Source: Candidatus Bipolaricaulis sp.
Lineage (GTDB): Bacteria; Bipolaricaulota; Bipolaricaulia; Bipolaricaulales; Bipolaricaulaceae
Assembly (NCBI GenBank): GCA_020062805.1
Contig: JAGUVP010000092.1
Span: 1 to 5,933 of the forward strand
Direction of reading: 5' to 3'
Length of the DNA stretch: 5,933 bases
Under the pieces are notes generated by a model. The model did no database searches, was not told where the DNA came from, and saw only the letters and a list, made by a program, of their open reading frames with translations. Made by a program: the position numbers and the translations under genes. The stretch's first letter is position 1; each line of letters starts with the position of its first letter. Positions 1 through 5,741 of the stretch are shown here, piece after piece.

Positions 1-1572
1 GGCAGCGGTGGCCGCGGTGTAGGCGCTGTTCTGAAGCGTCACCAGGCGCATCCCAAACCAGTACGGGGCGAACGTGGGGAACCGGCCTTGGTACCAGTCC
101 GGCGCTTTGGCCAGGAGACCGTCGAACTTCTTCGTCCACAGCTCGGTGAGGCCGAGGGCCATCGCGTAGGGGAGGAGTTCGTCGAAGTGCTTCTCGCGGG
201 CTGCGAACTCAATCCGGCCCACCTCGGCACGGCGGATGTACTCCTGCAGCCCCAGGACCAGGCGCAGCGCCTCGATCCCTTCACCCGTCCGCTTGGGCAT
301 GAACGGGGCAAAGCCGATCACGATCAGCCCCGATACACCAAGGGTGAGCCCGAGGTACAGGGACTGGGTGAAGTAGGCCAGGAACCCCGCCAAGACGATG
401 AACCCGATGCCCAGTCCGTAGTAGGCGCTTCGCACGTGGTCAGGGTTTCCCACGTAGTATCCGTCCTCGCTCAAGTCCATGTACAGGCGCGCCTTGAGCC
501 CGGGCATCTTGTCGTACAGCTTGTACTTGAGGTCGGAGATCGTCCGGCTCTCCGCCCCGCCGAGGAGAGCCTCGCGCAGGGCCTTCTCATAGGGGGTAAG
601 CGGGGCCTTGCTCTCCGCTCCGACCAGCTCGAAGTCGTCGGGATCGTGCCCCTTGTCGTCCGTCCAGATCTCGCGGATCCGAAGGTAGCCCTTCGTGGCG
701 AGCGAGAGGATTCCCGCTGCGAAGTCACGCGGATCGGCGCGGTTGTCAAGCAGCACGCCCGCCTCGGCCGGGCCCAGGCCCTCGATCGGCTTGTACTCAG
801 GAGCCACCGAGCCCACCTTCGGATCGCGCCCCCGCTTCCACCACAGGATGAACATCCCGGCGAGGACAAGGACCGGGATCCCCGCGTACAGGTTGTCCCG
901 GAGGAACCACAGGAACCCCTGCCATGCCCCAGGGAGAGCGACCGCCCCTTGCGGGACCCGCACCGCAACCGTGATCCCCTCCCCGGGCCGGAGGCCCTCC
1001 GTCTCGCCCACGAAGAGGCCGTCCTCCCAGCGCAACTCCAATGGGTCCGTGGACCCGTACGGCCCGCGGAACCCCAGGGCGCGAACGTCGGTCGGGCTAA
1101 CGCCTGGGGGGGCGACGATCTCAACCCGGGCCCGGGCGATGGGCATTGCCCAGTCCGTTCCGATCGCGTTCCAGTAGAGCTCGACCTCCCCCTCGTACCG
1201 GCGCAGCGCCCGAAGCACCCGGTAGCGGACTGTGTACGTCACCAGACCCGTCACCGTACGGTCGGGATCGCCGATCTGCAGGACGAGGTTCCTCCCTTCC
1301 GTGTACTGCCGGTACGGGACGGAGCCGCCGTTCGCCAAGACCTCGTCCACCGTTACCCTCAGCCGGTACGTCTCGCCGGTGGGGAGACGGTACGAGATCG
1401 GGATCTCGCGGAAGATGCCGCGTCGCGAGGCGGTGAAGAACACCCCGATGTCCTCGCGGACCGTCACCTCCCCGTCCGCGCCGATCTCGGCCCGCACGAG
1501 GTAGTCGCGGATCTCCTGCCCAAGGCCGAGTACGGAGAACAGGAGCGCGAGAACGACGGCGAGCGTTTTCAT
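1..1572 (-). CDS. DUF2207 domain membrane protein, C-terminus cut by window edge
   Basis: The frame is open from an ATG at 1572 to base 1, giving 524 residues with no stop, so the C-terminus lies outside the window. Residues 1-19 look like a signal peptide (MKTLAVVLALLFSVLG) with no lipobox cysteine. Residues 20-215 form the extracytoplasmic DUF2207 beta domain, with family hallmarks FREIP (54-58) and ELYWNAIGTDWAMPI (131-145). A membrane helix follows at about 229-245, then a cytoplasmic region, then two helices at about 384-403 and 405-423. After these comes the typical stretch PKRTGEGIEALRLVLGLQEY (426-445) and LPYAMALGL (467-475). Full-length members usually run somewhat longer and often end in a glycine-rich tail, which cannot be seen here. 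The start overlaps the lemA stop as ATGA and has no clear Shine-Dalgarno, so translation is probably coupled to lemA. The molecular function of the family is not established. The long antisense open frame at 88-1626 is a GC-driven shadow of this gene. Confidence 0.93.
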   Translation of the reverse strand, partial: MKTLAVVLALLFSVLGLGQEIRDYLVRAEIGADGEVTVREDIGVFFTASRRGIFREIPISYRLPTGETYRLRVTVDEVLANGGSVPYRQYTEGRNLVLQIGDPDRTVTGLVTYTVRYRVLRALRRYEGEVELYWNAIGTDWAMPIARARVEIVAPPGVSPTDVRALGFRGPYGSTDPLELRWEDGLFVGETEGLRPGEGITVAVRVPQGAVALPGAWQGFLWFLRDNLYAGIPVLVLAGMFILWWKRGRDPKVGSVAPEYKPIEGLGPAEAGVLLDNRADPRDFAAGILSLATKGYLRIREIWTDDKGHDPDDFELVGAESKAPLTPYEKALREALLGGAESRTISDLKYKLYDKMPGLKARLYMDLSEDGYYVGNPDHVRSAYYGLGIGFIVLAGFLAYFTQSLYLGLTLGVSGLIVIGFAPFMPKRTGEGIEALRLVLGLQEYIRRAEVGRIEFAAREKHFDELLPYAMALGLTELWTKKFDGLLAKAPDWYQGRFPTFAPYWFGMRLVTLQNSAYTAATAA

Positions 1573-2126
1573 CGGCTGAAGTCCACTTTCGGGGGTTCGC
1601 CCATCGCTTCCGAGGGGAGCATGTAGAACTCCCGCTCCCGAACCCCGAACAGGTTGGCGATCAGGTTCTGGGGGAACACCTTGATCGCCGTGTTCAGATC
1701 CCGCACCACCGCGTTGTAGTAGCGCCGCGAGCGGGCGATCTCCTCCTCCAGCCCCTCGAGCGACTTCTGGAGCGAGGTGAAGTTCTCGTTCGCCTTCAGC
1801 TGGGGGTAGTTCTCGACCACGGCGAACAGCGACTTGAGGGTCCCGGCGAGGACGTTGTCCGCCTCCGCCTGTTCCTTCGGCGTCTGTGCCTTCATCGAGG
1901 CCGAGCGGGCCTCGGTCACCCGCTCGAACACCTCGCGTTCGTGTGTGGCGTACCCCTTCACCGTCTCCACGAGGTTCGGGATGAGGTCGAACCGCTTGCG
2001 GAGCAGGGTGTCGATCCCCCGCCACGCCTCCTCGGCCCGCACGCCGAGGCGGACGAGCTTGTTGTACGTCCCCGCGATCCACAGGAACAGGAGTACGAAG
2101 ACCCCTAGGATGATCCATCCAATCAT
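1569..2126 (-). CDS. lemA: LemA family membrane-anchored protein
   Basis: This is a 185-residue protein, close to the usual LemA length. It has an N-terminal membrane helix (about residues 2-19) and then a long alpha-helical domain. Family signatures are YN at 21-22, the region A31-EEAW-ID with KRFDLIPNLV (44-53), ENYPQLKANENF (105-116), RRYYNAVVRDLN (134-145) and FPQNLIANLFG (151-161). LemA proteins are anchored by the N-terminal helix with the helical bundle outside the cytoplasmic membrane. Their biochemical role is unknown. The start at 2126 is chosen because a strong GAGGAGG site lies five bases upstream and because the membrane helix then begins at residue 2. The frame extends upstream to 2324, but that would run through the promoter region and into the opposite-strand transaldolase gene. 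The stop overlaps the start of the DUF2207 gene by four bases, a pairing common in bacteria that suggests a joint role. Confidence 0.96.
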   Translation of the reverse strand: MIGWIILGVFVLLFLWIAGTYNKLVRLGVRAEEAWRGIDTLLRKRFDLIPNLVETVKGYATHEREVFERVTEARSASMKAQTPKEQAEADNVLAGTLKSLFAVVENYPQLKANENFTSLQKSLEGLEEEIARSRRYYNAVVRDLNTAIKVFPQNLIANLFGVREREFYMLPSEAMGEPPKVDFSR

Positions 2127-2131
2127 GGCTG

Positions 2132-2138
2132 CCTCCTC
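2132..2138 (-). promoter_or_regulatory. Shine-Dalgarno site of lemA
   Basis: GAGGAGG on the minus strand, five bases before the ATG at 2126. It decides the lemA start against upstream in-frame ATG codons, including the one at 2147 that lies just before this site. Confidence 0.85.
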
Positions 2139-2145
2139 AACGCGC

Positions 2146-2175
2146 ATTCTAGTCGAACCGCCGCTGGGGGGCGAA
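2146..2175 (-). promoter_or_regulatory. Candidate sigma-70-type promoter for lemA-DUF2207
   Basis: The minus strand carries TAGAAT (2151-2146), matching five of six bases of the TATAAT -10 consensus. TTCGCC (2175-2170) sits 18 bases upstream as a weak -35 match. Transcription would start near 2139, giving a short leader that still includes the GAGGAGG site. The position is right for the only intergenic space before lemA, but the weak -35 keeps this tentative. Confidence 0.4.
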
Positions 2176-2187
2176 CCGTGGCCGCAT

Positions 2188-2199
2188 CGGTCGGGACCG
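2188..2199. repeat. Small dyad in the lemA/tal divergent region
   Basis: CGGTC-GG-GACCG is a perfect 5+5 inverted repeat in the 89-base gap between lemA and the transaldolase, placed just before a TAGACT hexamer (2202-2207). It could be an operator half-site pair, but dyads of this size are common by chance in GC-rich DNA. In the same gap the heptamer CGAACCG occurs twice (2154-2160 and 2172-2178). Confidence 0.25.
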
Positions 2200-2215
2200 G
2201 CTAGACTCAATGGCA

Positions 2216-2857
2216 ATGAAGCTCTACCTCGATACGGCGAACGTGGCGGAGATCCGCGAGCTTTCCTGGCTCGTGGATGGGGTGACGACGAACCCATCCC
2301 TTGTCGCACGGGAGAAGCGACCATTCCGCGACGTGCTGCAGGAGATCTGTGCGATCGTAGCTGGCCCCGTCTCTGCGGAGGTTGTGGCTCTCGACCGCGA
2401 CGGGATGGTGCGCGAGGCGCGCGAGCTGGCGGAGGTCGCCGCGAACGTGGTGGTCAAGATTCCGATGACCGAGGCCGGGATGCAGGCTGTCCAGCTTCTG
2501 TCGCGGGAAGGGGTTCATACCAACGTGACCCTCGTCTTCTCCGCGAACCAGGCCCTACTGGCGGCCAAGTGCGGGGCGACCTACGTCTCCCCGTTCGTGG
2601 GACGGATCGATGACGCGGGCGGCGATGGGATGGCTCTTGTGGAGGAGATCCTGACCGTGTACGACCCGTACGACTTCCCCACCGAGATCATCGTGGCCAG
2701 CGTGCGCCATCCGGGACACGTTCTCCAGGCGGCGCTCCTCGGCGCGCATATCGCCACCGTTCCCTACGACGTGTTGAAGAAGCTGTTCGGGCACCCCCTC
2801 ACCGACGCGGGGATCGCCCGGTTTCTCAAGGATTGGCAGCAGATCCCGCAAGGCTAG
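2216..2857 (+). CDS. tal: Transaldolase, TalC / fructose-6-phosphate aldolase family
   Basis: The 213-residue length and sequence fit the small single-domain TIM-barrel transaldolases. These cytoplasmic enzymes move a dihydroxyacetone unit between sugar phosphates in the non-oxidative pentose phosphate pathway. Signatures are [13 protein letters not shown] at the N-terminus, DGVTTNPSL (21-29), VVVKIPMT (78-85) with the Schiff-base lysine K81, HTNVTLVFS (101-109), [10 protein letters not shown] (123-132) and ASVRHP (161-166). The variable positions carry Glu55 (SAEVV) and Phe127 (SPFVG). Transaldolases have these, whereas E. coli fructose-6-phosphate aldolase has Gln59 and Tyr131, so I infer transaldolase activity. 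The start at 2216 gives the standard MK[LI] family N-terminus. An in-frame ATG at 2210 would add only Met-Ala. Neither has an obvious Shine-Dalgarno site. The gene is divergent from lemA and probably forms a single-gene unit, since a hairpin follows directly. Confidence 0.95.
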   Translation: MKLYLDTANVAEIRELSWLVDGVTTNPSLVAREKRPFRDVLQEICAIVAGPVSAEVVALDRDGMVREARELAEVAANVVVKIPMTEAGMQAVQLLSREGVHTNVTLVFSANQALLAAKCGATYVSPFVGRIDDAGGDGMALVEEILTVYDPYDFPTEIIVASVRHPGHVLQAALLGAHIATVPYDVLKKLFGHPLTDAGIARFLKDWQQIPQG

Positions 2858-2860
2858 GCG

Positions 2861-2897
2861 CCCGTGCACGGGTGGCCCGCGGAAGCCTGCGGGCCAC
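2861..2897 (+). terminator. Strong hairpin downstream of tal, terminator-like but no U-tract
   Basis: GTGGCCCGC (2872-2880) and GCGGGCCAC (2889-2897) are perfect 9-base complements. Two further inner pairs close an AAGC loop, giving an 11-pair GC-rich stem 14 bases after the tal stop. A perfect 12-base palindrome, CCCGTGCACGGG (2861-2872), abuts it and shares its last base with the stem. No T-run follows, so this is not a canonical intrinsic terminator. It could pause polymerase, mark a factor-dependent end or protect the 3' end of the mRNA. Confidence 0.5.
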
Positions 2898-2923
2898 GCG
2901 GAGAAGATCGGATTGCCGCTGTA

Positions 2924-3101
2924 CCATCCACCACAGAGGCGCCGAGGACAGCCGGCCGACTGAAGAGCCCACCACAACGGGCACCAAGGGCACGAAGAAC
3001 GGCAAACACAAACCCCGGGTTTGGAACCCCGAATCCCGTTGTGCTTTGTGGCGCAGTTTGGGATTCCCTCTGCGCTCTCGGCGGCCTCTGCGGTAAGATG
3101 G
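2924..3101. repeat. Nested inverted-repeat element, MITE-like, between tal and greA
   Basis: The outer arms are 2924-2946 (CCATCCACCACAGAGGC then GCCGAG) and 3077-3101. The reverse complement of the right arm reads CCATCTTACCGCAGAGGC, then C, then GCCGAG. About 21 of 25 aligned positions match, with two single-base gaps. Inside is a second exact pair, CACAACGGG (2973-2981) with CCCGTTGTG (3035-3043). Near the centre is a 13-base palindrome, AAACCCCGGGTTT (3010-3022). Further pairs are CACAAA (3007-3012) with TTTGTG (3045-3050) and GAATCCC (3031-3037) with GGGATTC (3060-3066). No coding frame with family features is present and I see no clear target-site duplication. The layout resembles a non-coding mobile or extragenic palindromic repeat. 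The right end lies 40 bases before greA, where TAAGAT (3094-3099) could serve as a poor -10. Confidence 0.6.
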
Positions 3102-3129
3102 GCGGGCACGTAGAGCGAACCCACACATC

Positions 3130-3137
3130 AGGAGGAG
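3130..3137 (+). promoter_or_regulatory. Shine-Dalgarno site of the greA-like gene
   Basis: AGGAGGAG ends four bases before the ATG at 3142, a near-perfect site. It supports genuine translation of this short GreA-like protein. Confidence 0.85.
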
Positions 3138-3141
3138 ACGG

Positions 3142-3390
3142 ATGAAGCTTCCCCCCAAGCCACAGGAGAAGGTGCTCACCCGCGAGGGGTACGAGCGGTT
3201 CAAGAAGGAGCTCGACGAACTCGTGCGCGTGCGGCGGCCGAAGGTCATCGAGCGGCTGCGGGCAGCACGGGAGCTGGGGGACCTCCGGGAGAACTCGGAG
3301 TACCACGCCGCCAAGGAAGAGCAGGGTTTCGTCGAGAGCCGAATTGCGGAGTTGGAGCGCCTCCTCCGCGGGGTGCGCATCATCGAGTAG
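3142..3390 (+). CDS. GreA-like elongation factor, N-terminal coiled-coil domain only
   Basis: The product is 82 residues, about half the usual GreA length of roughly 158. It matches the GreA/GreB N-terminal domain from end to end: LTREGYERFKKELDEL (12-27), RRPKVIERLRAARELGD (31-47), LRENSEYHAAKEEQGF (48-63) and a final helix ending RGVRIIE. This antiparallel coiled coil enters the RNA polymerase secondary channel and stimulates cleavage of backtracked RNA. The acidic tip residues equivalent to E. coli Asp41 and Glu44 are kept as Asp47 and Glu50. The stop TAG falls at the domain boundary, and none of the three frames after it resembles the FKBP-like C-terminal domain that binds polymerase. It has a strong Shine-Dalgarno. 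It may be a natural short factor, a competitor of full-length GreA, or a decay product. The EamA gene follows 71 bases later and could be co-transcribed. Confidence 0.85.
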   Translation: MKLPPKPQEKVLTREGYERFKKELDELVRVRRPKVIERLRAARELGDLRENSEYHAAKEEQGFVESRIAELERLLRGVRIIE

Positions 3391-3461
3391 GCTGCGTCGA
3401 ACAGAGGGGGCCGTAGTTTCGTGCGATCCCAAATCCGCTTGGGTAGACAGAGGATCAGACC

Positions 3462-4355
3462 ATGAACAGATCACAGTTGGATGCCCCGCTCATCCTCTCC
3501 ATCGCGGCGATGCTCCTCATGTGGGCGTCGGCGTTCGCCGCGATCCGCAGCGCTTTGGACGTCTTCCCGCCAGGAGAGCTCGCCCTGCTGCGGTTCCTCG
3601 TCGCCTCGATCATGCTTGGGGCGATCAGCTTCACTCGCCGCAGCTCGCTCCCCCAACGACGCGATGTGTCGGTGCTCCTGTTGCTGGGGGTGTTGGGGAT
3701 CACGATCTACCACCTCGCCTTAAACTACGGTGAGCAGACCGTGACCGCAGGGGCGGCGAGCCTTCTCATCGCCTCGGCCCCGATGTTCACCGCCCTCCTC
3801 GCCCGGCTCGTCCTCCGCGAGGACTTGGGCCGAGCGGGCTGGCTGGGGATCGCGATCGGCTTTGCCGGGGTGGCCCTGATCACCCTTGGGGAAGGAGAGG
3901 CGTTCCGCGTCGAACCCGGGGCGCTCGTCATCCTTCTGGCTGCCGTGTCGGCGAGCCTGTACAGCGTGCTCCAGAAGAAGCACGTCTCCCGCTACCCTCC
4001 GCTGGCGTTCACGACGTACGTCGTCTGGGCAGGGACGATCCCGATGCTCGTCTTCCTCCCCGGACTCCTCGCCACCCTCCGCACCGCCTCGTGGTCGGCG
4101 GTCCTGGCCGTGGCTTACCTCGGAGCGTTTCCCGGCGGGTTGGCCTACGTCCTGTGGGTGTACGGACTCACGCGGCTTCCCGCCTCAAACCTGTCGAGCT
4201 TTCTCTACCTGAGCCCCGTCCTGGCGATCGGGATCGCCTGGGTCTGGCTGCGCGAGATCCCGACCTGGCTTTCCCTGATCGGCGGGTTGATTACGATTGC
4301 GGGCGTAGCGCTCGCCAACCTCCGAAGACGATCGCCACCCCGTTCGTCAGCCTGA
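3462..4355 (+). CDS. EamA-type DMT superfamily transporter
   Basis: The protein has 297 residues, the normal size for the ten-helix drug/metabolite transporter superfamily, and is made of two EamA repeats (about 11-142 and 152-287). Hydrophobic helices are visible at about 9-28, 36-56, 69-88, 97-117, 124-143, 152-171, 182-202, 210-234, 243-262 and 267-286. Typical motifs are WASAFAAIR (21-29), the ELALLRF segment (39-45), AASLLIASAPMFTALLA (98-114) with LVLRE (116-120), and in the second half SSFLYLSPVLAIGIAWVWLRE (245-265). Members export or import small metabolites, often amino acids, across the cytoplasmic membrane. Nothing here fixes the substrate. The C-terminus is short and positively charged (RRRSPPR), consistent with the cytoplasmic side. 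The start is supported by AGAGGA (3449-3454) seven bases upstream. The 3' end overlaps the convergent glycosidase-like gene by nine bases. Confidence 0.93.
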   Translation: MNRSQLDAPLILSIAAMLLMWASAFAAIRSALDVFPPGELALLRFLVASIMLGAISFTRRSSLPQRRDVSVLLLLGVLGITIYHLALNYGEQTVTAGAASLLIASAPMFTALLARLVLREDLGRAGWLGIAIGFAGVALITLGEGEAFRVEPGALVILLAAVSASLYSVLQKKHVSRYPPLAFTTYVVWAGTIPMLVFLPGLLATLRTASWSAVLAVAYLGAFPGGLAYVLWVYGLTRLPASNLSSFLYLSPVLAIGIAWVWLREIPTWLSLIGGLITIAGVALANLRRRSPPRSSA

Positions 4356-4421
4356 GGGGGAGAGCGGGGGTGCGTGGAGGAGGATCTCGATGCTCTCCCC
4401 AACCAGGTACACCGGTTCAAT

Positions 4422-4431
4422 CCCCAGGGTT
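4422..4431 (-). other. Inferred frameshift site 2 in the glycosidase-like gene
   Basis: The frame-two reading ends SLNPGD-stop at 4417. Dropping one base from the CCCC (4422-4425), GGG (4427-4429) or TT (4430-4431) run of the plus strand continues it as SL-x-x-GIEPVYLVGE to a stop at 4347. That tail resembles the closing strand of a C-terminal beta-sandwich domain. The exact base is not determined. Confidence 0.65.
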
Positions 4432-4995
4432 GAGGGAGCGGATCCCCTCGAACTCGAACAGAGGCGTCCCGTAGATGTCGCCTACCTGGATCCGCTTGTC
4501 CGCTCGTATCCAAAGTGGGCCCTGGCGTTCCCAGGGGTCCTGCCACAGGACGACCACGGTGTCCGCCTCGACGATGAACCGGGCCACGGTTACCCCCTGA
4601 TCTGTCTGGATCCCGGCGGGCACGGCTCCCCTCAGGCGTGCGATGAGTTCTCTGTATGCGAAGAACGCCCTCTTCTTCACCCCCGCCCCGCGGTCCTCCG
4701 GGCCGAATCCGTCGTACACCAGGCCGGCCTGGTCGAAGAACCCCTCGCCCGTGCCCTCGTACTTGGGCTCGGTGACGTAGGTCCAGAAGGCCTTCTCCAC
4801 GCCCAGCTGCCACAGGAGGACGAACCGTTTGACGAGGTCTGCCGCCTGTTCCTCTTCCGACTGGACGAGGTCGCCCATCCGGCCGGAGAAGGTGGACGTC
4901 TCGCTGACCCAGATCGGGCGATCCCCGTACCCGAACCGGTCGAGCACGAGGCGCATTCGGTGCAGGATATCCTCGCCCGTGCGGTAGAACTGGAC

Positions 4996-5025
4996 CGCCG
5001 AAGGCACCGGTGGGCCGAGCCACGC
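4996..5025 (-). other. Inferred frameshift site 1 in the glycosidase-like gene
   Basis: Frame one is convincing down to YYGV (about 5024) and frame two from VQFYRTGED (about 4996) onward. Removing one base of the GGG run at 5012-5014 joins them as GVARPPVPSAVQFYRTG. This site lies between the two presumed catalytic glutamates, so without a shift no single product has both. Confidence 0.8.
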
Positions 5026-5698
5026 CGTAGTAGTGGAAGTTGTAGACGTCGATCCACTTCCCTCCCCCAGCCTCCAAGAACCGTTCGAGGTACGGCTCCA
5101 GCGCCAGGTCGCCCATTTCCTGCCCATCGAGCAGGCCCCCCATGAGGACCACGCACTCCGGGCACGCGGCCCGAACGCCCTGGCCGATGATCGCCACCCG
5201 GCGCGCGAACTCCTCCGGGGAGCACGACGTTCCCCATCCCCAGTTGGGCTCGTTTCCGATCTGCCAGTAGCGGATGGGGATCCCGACGTGGGTCACGCCC
5301 TCGCCGGTTGTGTAGTACCGGACGATCTCCGCCACGCGCGGGGCGACGGCGGGATCAACCGATGGCGCGAAGAATGCTGGGATCGGTGTGACCCCTTGGG
5401 CGACAAGGTCCCTCATCTGCCGTGTGTCACGGGTCTCAGGACCGGGCGTGGAGTTGGGACCGATGTAGAACCCGTACACCGCGCAGTCGACACCGAGTTC
5501 ACCCAGGAGCGACTTGTCCGGGAAGATCCCCGAGACTCCGAAGAACCCATCGCGAACCCTTGCCTCCCCGTCGCCCGGCCATGCCAGGCTCCCTGTCAAT
5601 GCGAGCATGGCCACGACTGCAACTGCCCCGTGATGTCGTCTCATCCCGCCCCCTTGCCCACAAGATACACCGACACAGCGGGAGCGGTTCTCCATGAA

Positions 5699-5723
5699 GG
5701 GAGATGCTCAGGCGCGGTCTCCC
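5699..5723 (-). terminator. Weak hairpin after the aminopeptidase gene
   Basis: GGGAGA (5699-5704) and TCTCCC (5718-5723) are exact six-base complements around a 13-base loop, 18 bases past the peptidase stop on the minus strand. Only a short TTCAT follows, so termination strength is doubtful. The rest of the 97-base gap (5645-5741) holds the AAGGGGG ribosome-binding candidate before 5644 and no clear promoter. Confidence 0.3.
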
Positions 5724-5741
5724 AAGAGAGTGGAAGTCGGT

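Larger units (their letters stand above)
4347..5644 (-). pseudogene. Secreted glycosidase-like protein, broken by two frameshifts
   Basis: Three successive minus-strand frames together read as one protein. Frame one (5644 to about 5013) has a signal peptide (MRRHHGAVAVVAMLALTGSLAW), a barrel start (LGVDCAVYGFY, 50-60) and YWQIGNEPNW (126-135), whose Glu132 fits the acid/base residue of clan GH-A glycosidases. It continues to WIDVYNFHYYG (197-207). Frame two then gives the continuation FYRTGEDILHRMRLVLDRFG and PIWVSETSTFSG, with a candidate nucleophile Glu at 4899-4897. It continues into a beta-rich C-terminal domain (VTVARFIVEADTVVVLWQ) and stops at 4417. Frame three supplies IEPVYLVGESIEILL and ends at 4347. 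Removing one base at each of two short runs gives exactly 432 codons. The start at 5644 follows AAGGGGG and begins the signal peptide; an upstream ATG at 5695 is less likely. Likely role: extracellular glycan hydrolysis, exact family and substrate not assignable. It may be a decaying gene or carry sequencing errors. Confidence 0.8.

Noticed and set aside
1125..1136. Palindrome CCCGGGCCCGGG
   Set aside because: It lies inside the DUF2207 coding region, where its codons read as normal protein sequence. It is a composition effect.
88..1626. 512-codon open frame on the plus strand
   Set aside because: It lies antisense to the DUF2207 gene, its translation has no recognisable domain and is rich in Arg, Pro and Gly, and it runs past the lemA stop. 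High GC makes such shadows expected.
2127..2324. Upstream extension of lemA to an ATG at 2324
   Set aside because: It would cross the promoter region and the opposite-strand tal start and put 66 low-complexity residues before the membrane helix. The strong Shine-Dalgarno supports 2126.
2924..3101. CRISPR array or direct-repeat array in the tal-greA gap
   Set aside because: The repeats are inverted and nested, not regularly spaced direct repeats, and no cas genes are in the window.
3428..3443. Hairpin CCCAA-loop-TTGGG between greA and the transporter
   Set aside because: A five-pair stem with no T-run is too weak to call a terminator.
3391..3461. Possible GreA C-terminal domain continuing in another frame
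   Set aside because: Translating the sequence after the stop in all three frames gives nothing resembling the FKBP-like domain, and the transporter gene starts 71 bases later.
2555..3474. Overlapping minus-strand open frames across tal, the gap and greA
   Set aside because: They are antisense to well-supported genes or cross the inverted-repeat element, and show no family features.
4336..4372. CACCCC / GGGGTG pair around the convergent stops as a bidirectional terminator
   Set aside because: Only six pairs with a 25-base loop and no T-run on either strand.
4205..4996. Continuation of glycosidase frame one to a stop at 4205
   Set aside because: After about 5013 this frame turns into Arg/Pro/Gly-rich sequence without motifs, while the neighbouring frame carries the conserved glycosidase sequence.
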